From Eubacterium sp. (GTDB lineage Bacteria; Bacillota; Clostridia; Oscillospirales; Acutalibacteraceae), in contig JAFSRN010000019.1 of NCBI GenBank assembly GCA_017446095.1, forward strand, positions 62,001-126,000: a DNA stretch of 64,000 nucleotides. The letters run 5' to 3'. Below the pieces are notes generated by a model. The model did not search any database. It was not told where the DNA came from and saw only the letters and a list, made by a program, of their open reading frames with translations. Positions 1 through 7,130 of the stretch are shown here, piece after piece. Position numbers and translations under genes: made by a program. Position 1 is the first letter of the stretch. Each line of letters starts with the position of its first letter.

Positions 1-516
1 CGGATTGCCGAGCGTGTGCGCGAGCATAACCGCCTTTGTTTTGGGCGAATAGGCCGCCTCAAGCTGCGTGGGGTCAATGTTGTATTCGGGAATTGTGATG
101 TCAACAAACACAGGCACTGCGCCGTACTGAATGATAGGCGCAACCGTTGTCGGGAAGCCTGCCGCTACCGTGATAACCTCGTCGCCGCGGTTGATTCTGC
201 GCTCTTTGAGCAGCGGCGAAGTGAGCATTGCAAAGGCAAGCAGGTTTGCCGATGAGCCGGAGTTGACAAGCGACACGTATTTTACGCCGAGGTACTTTGC
301 AAGCTTGTCCTCAAACTCCGCGCAGTATCTGCCTGACGTGAGCCAGAAATCAAGCGCGCTGTCAACAAGGTTTACGATTTCCTTTTCGTCATAAACTCTT
401 GAAGCATAGGGTATGCGGTCGCCCTCGGTGTACGGCTTTTCAGTCATATATGTATTGTAATATTCGCGGATTTGGTCAAAAATCTTTTCGCGTGCGTCTT
501 GCTGTGATTTATCCAT
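1..516 (-). CDS. rfbH: RfbH-type CDP-4-keto-6-deoxyglucose 3-dehydrase, partial (N-terminal part)
   Basis: This is a DegT/DnrJ/EryC1/StrS-fold, PLP/PMP-dependent enzyme. With a reductase partner it removes the C3 hydroxyl of CDP-4-keto-6-deoxy-D-glucose on the way to CDP-3,6-dideoxyhexoses for surface glycans. The gene runs off the left edge, so only about 172 N-terminal residues are visible. They include the family-typical stretches REYYNTYM, RIPYASRVYDEKE and VNSGSSANLLA (the cofactor-phosphate binding region) and a later AHTLGNP. The ATG at 514-516 lies 2 bp after the rfbG stop. The order rfbF-rfbG-rfbH is the classical one, which supports the specific assignment over a generic sugar aminotransferase. 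The catalytic His/Lys position and the 2Fe-2S cysteines lie outside the window. Confidence 0.87.
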   Translation of the reverse strand, partial: MDKSQQDAREKIFDQIREYYNTYMTEKPYTEGDRIPYASRVYDEKEIVNLVDSALDFWLTSGRYCAEFEDKLAKYLGVKYVSLVNSGSSANLLAFAMLTSPLLKERRINRGDEVITVAAGFPTTVAPIIQYGAVPVFVDITIPEYNIDPTQLEAAYSPKTKAVMLAHTLGNP

Positions 517-518
517 AG

Positions 519-1571
519 TTACTGTATTCTTTCTAAAAATTCGTTAATCTGTGCGCTGCAGACAGCGTTAACATCGCCGCCTGCGGCATAAACCTTTGTC
601 CATTCAACAACCTTTTGCAGCGCCGTGCCGATGTTCCAGACAGGCTTCCAGTTGAATGTTGATTTCAGTTTTGCGGTGTCAAGGCGTAGGAAGCCTGCTT
701 CGTGAACTGCGTTTTCTTCGCTGACGTTTTTCCATGCCGCGCCGTCGCCGTAATGCGTGCAGAAAATGTCGCAGAGTTCGCCTGTTGTGATGCAGTCGGT
801 ATCATCGGGTCCGACGTTGTAGTAGCCTGAAAAACCGCTGTTTTCGTACTGCTTCATTGCGATCAGAAGGTAAACGTAAAGCGGCTCAAGAACGTGCTGG
901 AACGGGCGCGTTGAGTAAGGATTTCTAACAATAATCTCCTCACCCTTCATAACCGCGCGCACGCTGTCCGGCACAATGCGGTCGTTTGCAAAGTCGCCGC
1001 CGCCTATAACGTTGCCTGCCCTTGCGGTGGAAACGGCAACACCCTGCGCGTTAAGGAACGACTTCTGATACGAGTGCGTAACAAGTTCAGAGCACGACTT
1101 GCTGTTTGAGTACGGGTCGTAGCCGTCAAGCTTCATATCCTCGGTAAAAGCGATGTTCAAATCCTCATTTTCGTACACCTTATCGGTGGTGACGTTGAGG
1201 AAGGATTTTACGCTGTCGGTCTGCCTGATACATTCGCAGACGTTGACCGTGCCCATAACGTTAACGTCGTATGTGTAGCGCGGCATCTTGTAACTGTCGC
1301 GCACAATCGGCTGCGCCGCAAGGTGGAATACAACCTCGGGCTTAAAGTCGTCGAAAACAGATTTAAGTTTGTCAAAATCGCGGATATCTGCGATTACGGA
1401 ATTAATCGGCAAATCCAGCATACCGAACAGGCTTGGCTCGGTGGGCGGTTCAAGCGCATAGCCCGTAACCTCTGCGCCGAGCATGGTAAGCATTTTGCAC
1501 AGCCACGCGCCCTTAAAGCCCGTATGCCCCGTAACAAGCACACGCTTGCCGCTGTAAAATGATAAATCCAT
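519..1571 (-). CDS. rfbG: CDP-glucose 4,6-dehydratase
   Basis: A 350-residue extended SDR enzyme that converts CDP-D-glucose to CDP-4-keto-6-deoxy-D-glucose, the second step of CDP-dideoxyhexose synthesis in the cytosol. Visible motifs are the Rossmann nucleotide loop VTGHTGFKGAWL near residue 13, HLAAQPIV near residue 85, TTDKVYEN near residue 128, the catalytic Y..SK (DPYSNSKSCSE) near 153-158, and ARAGNVIGGGDFA. GHTGFKG and the AAQP context are typical of CDP-glucose rather than dTDP-glucose dehydratases. It starts directly after the rfbF stop and ends 2 bp before rfbH, so the three genes are tightly co-transcribed. Length matches the family. Confidence 0.93.
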   Translation of the reverse strand: MDLSFYSGKRVLVTGHTGFKGAWLCKMLTMLGAEVTGYALEPPTEPSLFGMLDLPINSVIADIRDFDKLKSVFDDFKPEVVFHLAAQPIVRDSYKMPRYTYDVNVMGTVNVCECIRQTDSVKSFLNVTTDKVYENEDLNIAFTEDMKLDGYDPYSNSKSCSELVTHSYQKSFLNAQGVAVSTARAGNVIGGGDFANDRIVPDSVRAVMKGEEIIVRNPYSTRPFQHVLEPLYVYLLIAMKQYENSGFSGYYNVGPDDTDCITTGELCDIFCTHYGDGAAWKNVSEENAVHEAGFLRLDTAKLKSTFNWKPVWNIGTALQKVVEWTKVYAAGGDVNAVCSAQINEFLERIQ

Positions 1572-2354
1572 TTAGTCCTCCCACGTTTTCCACGGCGCGT
1601 TGCCCGTGTTCCACAGTTTTTCAAGCATATCCATTTCGCGCTTGGTGTCCATACACTGCCAGAAGCCTTTGTAAATGTGGCTCATAAGCTCGCCGTTTTC
1701 GATAAGCTTTTCCATTGGCTCGCGCTCAAAGATAGTGTCGTCGCCCTCAATGTAATCAAAGATTTCGGGGTTGAGCACCATATAGCCTGCGTTAATCGGC
1801 GCGCGGTCGGAAATATTCTTTTCGCGGAACGACTTAACAGCGTTGTCGCCGCCGATATTAAGCACGCCCTTGCTCTGCTCAAGCATAGTTGCGGTGAGCG
1901 TTGCAATCCTGCCGTGACCTTTGTGGAACTCAACAAGCTCGCTGATATTAACGTCGCACACAGCGTCGCCGTAAGTCATCATAAACGTTTCGCCCTCAAC
2001 GAAGGGTCTGATGCGCTTGATGCGGCCGCCTGTCATGGTGTTCATACCCGTATCAACAACGGTTACGCGCCAGGGCTCGCAGTGCTGATTGTGAATAATC
2101 ATATCGTTTTTGCCGCTTGTAAAATCAAACGTAATGTCGCTGTTGTGCAAAAAGTAATTTGCAAACCATTCCTTAATGATATGCTGCTTGTAGCCCGCGC
2201 AGATAATAAAATCGTTGTAGCCGTAGTGCGAATACTCCTTCATAATATGCCAGAGTATAGGCTTGCCGCCGATTTCGATCATAGGCTTCGGTTTATATTC
2301 ACTTTCCTCGCTGATTCTTGTGCCGAATCCGCCTGCAAGAATTACAACTTTCAT
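1572..2354 (-). CDS. rfbF: Glucose-1-phosphate cytidylyltransferase
   Basis: A 260-residue nucleotidyltransferase making CDP-glucose from CTP and glucose-1-phosphate, the first step of the operon. The N-terminal signature LAGGFGTRISEESEYKPKPM is the nucleotide-binding loop with the catalytic Arg and Lys. GGKPILWHIMKEYSHYG and GYKQHIIKEWFANYF are characteristic of RfbF rather than of RmlA. ATG at 2354 is preceded in frame by a GTG at 2357; I chose the ATG because a GGGGTG sequence sits about 7 nt upstream of it. It is the first gene of rfbFGH, with a good promoter at 2411-2439. Confidence 0.93.
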   Translation of the reverse strand: MKVVILAGGFGTRISEESEYKPKPMIEIGGKPILWHIMKEYSHYGYNDFIICAGYKQHIIKEWFANYFLHNSDITFDFTSGKNDMIIHNQHCEPWRVTVVDTGMNTMTGGRIKRIRPFVEGETFMMTYGDAVCDVNISELVEFHKGHGRIATLTATMLEQSKGVLNIGGDNAVKSFREKNISDRAPINAGYMVLNPEIFDYIEGDDTIFEREPMEKLIENGELMSHIYKGFWQCMDTKREMDMLEKLWNTGNAPWKTWED

Positions 2355-2410
2355 CACATTTCACCCCATATGGGCATAATAACCCACATTAAATTAAAAT
2401 TATATATTAT

Positions 2411-2439
2411 ATTAAAACACAATTTACTGCCGCTGTCAA
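2411..2439 (-). promoter_or_regulatory. Sigma-A promoter for rfbFGH
   Basis: On the minus strand TTGACA (2434-2439) is followed after 17 bp by TTTAAT (2411-2416), matching consensus at 6/6 and 5/6 positions, about 57 bp upstream of the rfbF ATG. The rest of 2355-2663 is AT-rich and holds nothing else I recognise except a weaker plus-strand TTGACT at 2566-2571 that may drive the next gene. Confidence 0.6.
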
Positions 2440-2663
2440 TAAACATAAAGCGCAAAATCGCAATTGCTGTTAATATTTTTGTGATAAATATTGTGCAAGT
2501 TCACCAATTTTAAAAAACGTCAAATCACAATATTTACACATAGTATAGATAATTTGCACAAAATATTGACTTTATATTATTTTTGCTTATCATATATGTT
2601 GTAGTTTGGCTACATTGAATAAACAAAAAAAGCAAATATTACTTTTACGAAAGGGATGTTATT

Positions 2664-3194
2664 ATGGCAACAAAGAAGACAGACGCAGCAAAAGACACTG
2701 CAAAGAAGACAACAAAGGCTGTAAAGGACACAGCTGCTAAAGTTGAGGCAGAGGCTAAAGAGGCTGCAAAGAAGACTGAAAAGGCTGTAAAGGAAACTGC
2801 AAAGAAGGCAGAAAAGGCTGCAAAGACAACTGCTAAGAAGGCAGAGGACACAGCAAAGAAGACTGCTAAGAAGGCAGAGAACACAGCAAAGAAGACTGAG
2901 AAGGCAGTAAAGGATACAGCAAAGAAGGCTGAAAAGGCTACAAAGACAACTGCTAAGAAGGCAGAGAAGGCTGCAAAGAAGACAGCACAGAAGCTTGCTA
3001 CAAAGGAAATCTACTTTGAGTTTGCTGACAAGCAGATCGAAGTTGGCGACATCAACACAAAGGTTGAGGCTGCTTGGGTAGCTGCAGGTCACAAGGCTTC
3101 TTCAATCAAGTCAATCAGACTTTATGTAAAGGCTGAGGACAGCGCTGTTTACTACGTAATCAACGAAAAAGAAAGCGGCAAGATCGAGCTCTAA
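2664..3194 (+). CDS. Histone H1-like Lys/Ala-rich protein with C-terminal DUF6465-like domain
   Basis: A 176-residue protein in two parts. Residues 1 to about 110 are an almost pure repeat of Lys, Ala, Thr and Glu in units such as KKAEKAAKT and DTAKKTAKKAE, resembling eukaryotic histone H1 tails and bacterial Hc1-type nucleoid proteins. Residues about 112-176 form a compact domain (KEIYFEFADKQIEVGDI at its start, YYVINEKESGKIEL at its end) that I recognise as the small clostridial DUF6465-type domain of unknown function. A GAAAGGGATGTT ribosome site precedes the ATG. The codons are strongly biased to AAG/GCA/GCT, suggesting high expression. DNA binding by the tail is inferred from composition, not shown. 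A hairpin at 3211-3237 follows. Confidence 0.8.
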   Translation: MATKKTDAAKDTAKKTTKAVKDTAAKVEAEAKEAAKKTEKAVKETAKKAEKAAKTTAKKAEDTAKKTAKKAENTAKKTEKAVKDTAKKAEKATKTTAKKAEKAAKKTAQKLATKEIYFEFADKQIEVGDINTKVEAAWVAAGHKASSIKSIRLYVKAEDSAVYYVINEKESGKIEL

Positions 3195-3210
3195 TTAAAG
3201 CACAAACAAA

Positions 3211-3237
3211 AGACTGTAGGGTTATTCCCTACAGTCT
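3211..3237 (+). terminator. Hairpin after the H1-like gene (terminator, interrupted copy)
   Basis: AGACTGTAGGG and CCCTACAGTCT pair around a short loop 16 bp after the stop. No T-run follows here because a repeat element begins at once. A second copy of this hairpin, with a T-run, lies at 3516-3548. Confidence 0.55.
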
Positions 3238-3238
3238 T

Positions 3239-3513
3239 GAGGCTGTCGAAAAAGTGCATAACCACGCCGAAGTTCTATAAGCGAAGAATTGTAGGGAACG
3301 ATGACCACATCGTTCCGCGTGCGAAGCACCTGATAAATAATATCTATGAAAACCCGCAGAAACATTGAGTTCCTGCGGGTTTTGGCGTTTCCCGTTTTTT
3401 GCTCACAAGCGGTACCGTTGTACAGCAAAGTTCGCAAGAAAACGGGATTCTGCACCTTTTTCGTTCATCCTCACAGCGTGTCGAATTTGTTTCTTAGGTT
3501 TTTCGACACGCTG
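3239..3513. repeat. MITE-like element, full copy
   Basis: About 275 bp starting GAGGCTGTCGAAAAAG and ending TTTTTCGACACGCT, i.e. with imperfect terminal inverted repeats. The first 179 bp recur at 35110-35287. Inside are a GGAACGATG/CATCGTTCC hairpin, a CCCGCAG/CTGCGGG hairpin and, at the right end (3474-3513), a 12-bp stem CAGCGTGTCGAA/TTCGACACGCTG. There is no coding potential that I trust. It is flanked by two copies of a terminator hairpin (3211-3237 and 3516-3541). Confidence 0.65.
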
Positions 3514-3515
3514 AA

Positions 3516-3549
3516 GGCTGTAGGGTTATTCCCTGCAGTCTTATTTTTT
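3516..3549 (+). terminator. Intrinsic terminator, second copy
   Basis: GGCTGTAGGG and CCCTGCAGTC pair and are followed by TTATTTTTTT. It differs from 3211-3237 at two positions and probably was the original terminator of the H1-like gene. Confidence 0.65.
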
Positions 3550-3551
3550 TC

Positions 3552-3580
3552 TTGATTAGTTTTGCAGAATTTGTTATAAT
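3552..3580 (+). promoter_or_regulatory. Sigma-A promoter for the DUF805 gene
   Basis: TTGATT (3552-3557), 17-bp spacer, TATAAT (3575-3580). The gene ATG at 3613 follows with a GGAGGT ribosome site. Confidence 0.7.
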
Positions 3581-3612
3581 AAATATGCAAATAATTTTTG
3601 GAGGTATAATTT

Positions 3613-4419
3613 ATGGCACCTAAAAACAGCATTGGAGATGCTTACAAACTGTTTTTCCAGAATCTTTTTAATTTTCAGGGAAGAACAAGACGCTCGGATT
3701 ATTGGCCGGTAGTTATCATTAACTCGCTTGCAGTTAGCTTTGTATCGGGAATCATCTCGGGTATCTTTTCAGGCATCGCATCATCATCGGGCAGCACCGC
3801 TCTTGCATCTATCGGCAGCGGAATCTCATCACTTCTTTCACTTGCGCTTACAGTTCTGGAACTCGGTCTTGTAGTTCGCAGACTCCACGACGCAGGCAAA
3901 GAATGGACTTATCTGCTCTTTAGTCTTATTCCTTTTGTAGGCTGGATTATCGTACTTATTCCGCTTTTAAAGGACAGTGAACCCGGCGACAACAAGTTCG
4001 GTCCTAACCCGAAGGGCGCTTACGGCGATCCCAACGGCTTCAACCAGGGCTATGCACCGCAGCAGCCATACGCAGCAGCACCGCAGCAGCCTTACGCACC
4101 ACAGCAGCAGCCATATGCAGCACCTCAGCAGCAGGCTTACGAGGCACCGCAACAGCAGGCTTATGCACCGCAGCAGCCGGCATACGAAGCACCTCAGCCA
4201 CAGGCTTACGAGGCACCGCAGCAGCAGGCTTATGCGCCGCAGCAGCCGGTTTACGAAGCACCGCAGCCGCAGGCTCCCGTTGCACCCGTAGCACCGCCTG
4301 AGCCGCCTGTAGCAGCACCTGCACCTGCAGCACCTACTGCAGTTCAGTGCCCGCAGTGCGGAACTACTGTACCGGCAGGCTTTAACGTTTGCCCGTCTTG
4401 CGGAACAGTTGTACAGTAA
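3613..4419 (+). CDS. DUF805 membrane protein with Gln/Pro/Ala linker and C-terminal zinc ribbon
   Basis: A 268-residue protein. Residues 1 to about 130 form a DUF805 domain (NFQGRTRRSDYWPVVIIN, later RRLHDAGKEW and the DSEPGDNKFGPNP tail typical of this family) with about four membrane segments. A linker of about 100 residues follows with repeats of the type YAPQQPYEAPQQQ. The last 25 residues hold a CxxC-x10-CxxC zinc ribbon (CPQCGTTVPAGFNVCPSCG). DUF805 function is unknown; the linker would place a small zinc-binding head away from the membrane. The ribosome site GGAGGTATAATTT fixes the start. A bidirectional terminator at 4445-4470 separates it from the convergent zinc-ribbon gene. Confidence 0.85.
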   Translation: MAPKNSIGDAYKLFFQNLFNFQGRTRRSDYWPVVIINSLAVSFVSGIISGIFSGIASSSGSTALASIGSGISSLLSLALTVLELGLVVRRLHDAGKEWTYLLFSLIPFVGWIIVLIPLLKDSEPGDNKFGPNPKGAYGDPNGFNQGYAPQQPYAAAPQQPYAPQQQPYAAPQQQAYEAPQQQAYAPQQPAYEAPQPQAYEAPQQQAYAPQQPVYEAPQPQAPVAPVAPPEPPVAAPAPAAPTAVQCPQCGTTVPAGFNVCPSCGTVVQ

Positions 4420-4444
4420 AGCTTAAAAATTTGCATAAAAAAGT

Positions 4445-4476
4445 GTGCCGTTCATAAGAACGGCACGTTTTTTGTT
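4445..4476. terminator. Bidirectional terminator
   Basis: GTGCCGTT and AACGGCAC pair with T-rich flanks on the plus side and A-rich on the other, between two convergent genes. Confidence 0.8.
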
Positions 4477-4477
4477 T

Positions 4478-5224
4478 TTACAGTTTTGTTCCGCATTTGC
4501 CGCAGAACTTCATACCTGCTTCGTTTTCAAATCCGCATTCAGGGCATTTGTTGCTGACCTCCATCGGTGAGCCGCAGTAGCCGCAAAATGCAAGTCCCTG
4601 CGCAACTTCCTTGCCGCAGGACGGACACTTGTTTTGTCCGAGAGGCGCGCCGCAGTGGTTACAGAACTTACCTTTGCCCGACGGTTTACCGCAGGACGGG
4701 CAGACTGTTGTGCGGCTTTCTATATCGCCTTTCCACACGGTTGCAGTTTCGGCAGCTTCGTCAATATTACGCTGCATTGCCCTGCTGTGAGCCTGAGCAA
4801 CGTAGCTTGCTTCACGCGGCGCACATTCGGTGCAAAGACCTTCGTCCTCGTTCCAGCAGTCGTCGCAAACCCACTTATTGCAGGCAGGGCATTTTTTGAA
4901 CTCGGGCTTAACTTCTTCCTGCGCTTTATCAAAAGCGGCTTCATATTCCCTGCGCCATTGCGGTGATTCACCGCTGAATCTGTTGTTAATAGCATCGCTG
5001 CCGCGCTCAAGCGCCCAGCCGAGGTCGCTCGCCTTGCCTCCGAGAAGTCCGCCTAAGCTTGAAGCCATTCTGCCGAAGCGCTCAGACTTCGACTTCTGTC
5101 CGTATGTTGTTGAATCAACAAAGGTGCTTTTAAATCCGTTGCCGCAACAGTCGCAGAAGAATTCAAACTGAAAGCCTGCTTCGGTTGACAGGTCGTTGTG
5201 ATTGCGTGTAAATGAATGTAACAT
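4478..5224 (-). CDS. Multi-zinc-ribbon protein
   Basis: A 248-residue soluble protein with many CxxC pairs. An N-terminal pair (FFCDCCGNGF) near residue 25 is followed by a helical middle part, a CPACNKWVCDDC cluster near residue 120 and a further CTEC. The C-terminal 70 residues hold three short ribbons (CPSCGKP...CNHCG, CPSCGKE...CGYCG, CPECGF...CGKCG). This is the double-zinc-ribbon style common in Bacillota proteins of unknown function. I start at ATG 5224 because a GGAGGG site lies 7 nt upstream; an in-frame upstream start would lack a ribosome site. No catalytic domain is visible, so a scaffold or regulatory role is only a guess. Confidence 0.75.
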   Translation of the reverse strand: MLHSFTRNHNDLSTEAGFQFEFFCDCCGNGFKSTFVDSTTYGQKSKSERFGRMASSLGGLLGGKASDLGWALERGSDAINNRFSGESPQWRREYEAAFDKAQEEVKPEFKKCPACNKWVCDDCWNEDEGLCTECAPREASYVAQAHSRAMQRNIDEAAETATVWKGDIESRTTVCPSCGKPSGKGKFCNHCGAPLGQNKCPSCGKEVAQGLAFCGYCGSPMEVSNKCPECGFENEAGMKFCGKCGTKL

Positions 5225-5269
5225 ATTTCCCTCCACAAAAATATTATACAATTATTATAGCAGAATTAT

Positions 5270-5974
5270 CTACGGTTGTCCACCGTATTTGTTAAGAACT
5301 GTATAGATTTCGTCAAGCGAATTAATTTCGCAGTCAATTCTTATGCTGCCGTCCGCAGCGTCGCCGTGCGGATTGTACCAGCAGGTCACTATACCTGCGT
5401 TGCTGCCGCCCTTCATATCGCTTGTAAGCGAATCGCCGACAATCATAATTTCGTCCTTACTGCAGGGCGGTATCGCGGCAAAAACGGCGTCAAAAAAGCG
5501 GCTGTCGGGTTTTTCAAAGCCTATCTCGTCGGAGATAAACGCGCCGTCCATTATTTCATTAAGCCTCGATGTTTCAAGCTTCTTTTTCTGCACGGAGAGC
5601 GTGCCGTTTGTAACAAGGTACTGCCTGTAATCGGCGGACAGCGCTTTGACGACTCTGTACGAATTGCCGATGAACTCCACGGTTTCGGGCAGAGCGTTTT
5701 CGTAAAACTGCCAGAACTCAACGGGCGACACGGTGCTTATCCCCTGCTTTGCAAAAAACTCCTCAAAGCGCATCACCTTGACCTGCTCTTTTGTAATTTC
5801 GCCGCGCTCGAGCATTTTCCAGTGTTTGAGATTTATTTCGGAATACATCTTGACGGCATCGTCGCTGCAGTCGCCGAGGTTAAAGTGCCTGAACGCCGCT
5901 TTTATCGCGTTGCTCTCGCTCGCTTTAAAGTTGAGCAGCGTGCCGTCCAAGTCCCATAATATAATTTTTATCAT
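5270..5974 (-). CDS. yjjG: YjjG-family HAD pyrimidine nucleotidase
   Basis: A 234-residue HAD phosphatase of the YjjG subgroup, which dephosphorylates non-canonical and normal pyrimidine nucleoside monophosphates (house-cleaning). Motif I is DLDGTLLNF at residues 8-16 (nucleophile and acid Asp); motif II is VTNGT near residue 120; the motif III lysine is in GFEKPDSRFF near 153; motif IV is MIVGDSLTSDMKGG near 177. The helical cap (residues about 18-85) and the length fit YjjG. Ribosome site AGGTGATT precedes the ATG. It is a single gene between zinc-ribbon and ferredoxin genes. Confidence 0.85.
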   Translation of the reverse strand: MIKIILWDLDGTLLNFKASESNAIKAAFRHFNLGDCSDDAVKMYSEINLKHWKMLERGEITKEQVKVMRFEEFFAKQGISTVSPVEFWQFYENALPETVEFIGNSYRVVKALSADYRQYLVTNGTLSVQKKKLETSRLNEIMDGAFISDEIGFEKPDSRFFDAVFAAIPPCSKDEIMIVGDSLTSDMKGGSNAGIVTCWYNPHGDAADGSIRIDCEINSLDEIYTVLNKYGGQP

Positions 5975-5991
5975 ATAATCACCTATTAAAA

Positions 5992-6019
5992 AACACCGCA
6001 GGGCAATCCTTGCGGTGTT
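5992..6019 (-). terminator. Terminator of the ferredoxin gene
   Basis: On the minus strand AACACCGCA and TGCGGTGTT pair and are followed by TTTTTAAT. Confidence 0.75.
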
Positions 6020-6036
6020 AATTATGTATTATGCCA

Positions 6037-6204
6037 TTATGCCTGGGGAGCATCTACAGGGCAAGCACCTGCACAAGCACCGCAATCGATGCAAGTATCA
6101 GCGTCGATCTCATACTTTGTGTCGCCTTCTGAGATAGCGCCTACAGGGCATTCGCCTGCACAAGCACCACACATAATGCAATCATCACTAATTGAGTATG
6201 CCAT
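6037..6204 (-). CDS. 2[4Fe-4S] clostridial-type ferredoxin
   Basis: A 55-residue ferredoxin with two CxxCxxCxxxCP motifs: Cys 9, 12, 15, 19 and Cys 38, 41, 44, 48. It is the classic small bacterial electron carrier for anaerobic metabolism, feeding for example pyruvate:ferredoxin oxidoreductase and hydrogenases in the cytosol. A perfect AGGAGGT site lies 8 nt before the ATG, with its own promoter upstream and terminator downstream, so it is monocistronic and likely abundant. The identity is clear from the cysteine pattern and length. Confidence 0.95.
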   Translation of the reverse strand: MAYSISDDCIMCGACAGECPVGAISEGDTKYEIDADTCIDCGACAGACPVDAPQA

Positions 6205-6250
6205 ACTAAATACCTCCTGTTAGATTCGGGAAATCCCATTCCTTAAATAT

Positions 6251-6279
6251 AATATATCAAACCGCAGAATAAAATGCAA
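6251..6279 (-). promoter_or_regulatory. Promoter of the ferredoxin gene
   Basis: Minus strand TTGCAT (6274-6279), 17-bp spacer, TATATT (6251-6256). Confidence 0.65.
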
Positions 6280-6301
6280 GATATTTTTGCAAAAAGCGAC
6301 G

Positions 6302-7114
6302 TTAATTTTTAACAATGCGCACTTCGCTGCGGTTGACGGTTACGGGCGCGCCGTCGGGCATACTGTCAAGACGAACCTTGAGCATACCTGTTAGCACAGC
6401 GCTGTCAACAACAACTCCCCTGCCCTCGCGGCAGTCAACCTTTGTGCCGACTCTCGGGGTGATTTTGTTAAGGTACTCGTAGGAATTCTGCTCGTACTTA
6501 AGGCAGCACATAAGCCTGCCGCAGCAGCCGCTGATTTTACCCGGCGAGAGAGAAAGCCCCTGCTCTTTTGCCATTTTGATGGACACCGAGTGGAAGTCGT
6601 TCAGGAAGGTTGAGCAGCAAAACGGTCTGCCGCACACGCCAAGACCGCCGAGCATCTTTGCCTCGTCACGCACGCCGATCTGGCGCAGTTCGATTCTGGT
6701 GTGGAACTCTGCCGCAAGATCCTTAACAAGCTCGCGGAAGTCAACCCTGCCCTCAGCCGTGAAGTAGAAAATAATCTTTGAGCGGTCAAAGGTGTACTCA
6801 ACCTCGGTCAAGTCCATCTCCAGGCCGTGATTTTCAATCTTCTTTTTGCAGATGTCGTACGCCTCGTCCGCCTTCTTTTTGTTTTCCTCATAGCGCACAA
6901 GGTCGTTTTCCGTAGCGACGCGCATAATCGGCTTAAGCGGCTGCACAACCTCGTCGTCGGCAACCTCTTTTACACCAGATGACGCAATGCCGCACTCGAC
7001 GCCGCGCGCAGTTTCCACAATAACGGAACTGCCTTTTTTTACGTCGATGTTATTTGGGTCAAAATAATATGTTTTGCCTGTGTCCTTAAAGCGGACACCC
7101 ACTACTTTTACCAT
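6302..7114 (-). CDS. ricT: RicT/YaaT PSP1-domain protein
   Basis: A 270-residue PSP1-family protein. In Bacillus subtilis RicT (YaaT) forms an Fe-S-containing complex with RicA and RicF that promotes RNase Y-dependent mRNA maturation and affects sporulation phosphorelay. The start VKVVGVRFKDTGKTYYF, the central RVDFRELVKDLA and RIELRQIGVRDEAKMLGGLG, and the cysteine cluster CGRPFCC...SGCCGRLMCC that supplies iron-sulfur ligands are all family hallmarks. It follows holB by 16 bp with an AGAGGT ribosome site. The darA-holB-ricT order mirrors the yaaQ-yaaR-holB-yaaT region of B. subtilis. No RicA or RicF gene is in the window. Confidence 0.9.
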   Translation of the reverse strand: MVKVVGVRFKDTGKTYYFDPNNIDVKKGSSVIVETARGVECGIASSGVKEVADDEVVQPLKPIMRVATENDLVRYEENKKKADEAYDICKKKIENHGLEMDLTEVEYTFDRSKIIFYFTAEGRVDFRELVKDLAAEFHTRIELRQIGVRDEAKMLGGLGVCGRPFCCSTFLNDFHSVSIKMAKEQGLSLSPGKISGCCGRLMCCLKYEQNSYEYLNKITPRVGTKVDCREGRGVVVDSAVLTGMLKVRLDSMPDGAPVTVNRSEVRIVKN

Positions 7115-7130
7115 AGGTAAAACCTCTCAT

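Noticed and set aside
1677..2513. A 278-codon plus-strand frame opposite rfbF
   Set aside because: Antisense to a well-conserved enzyme; no ribosome site and no domain.
2610..3092. A Leu/Cys/Ser-rich minus-strand frame opposite the H1-like gene
   Set aside because: It is the mirror of AAG/GCA repeats; composition is an artefact.
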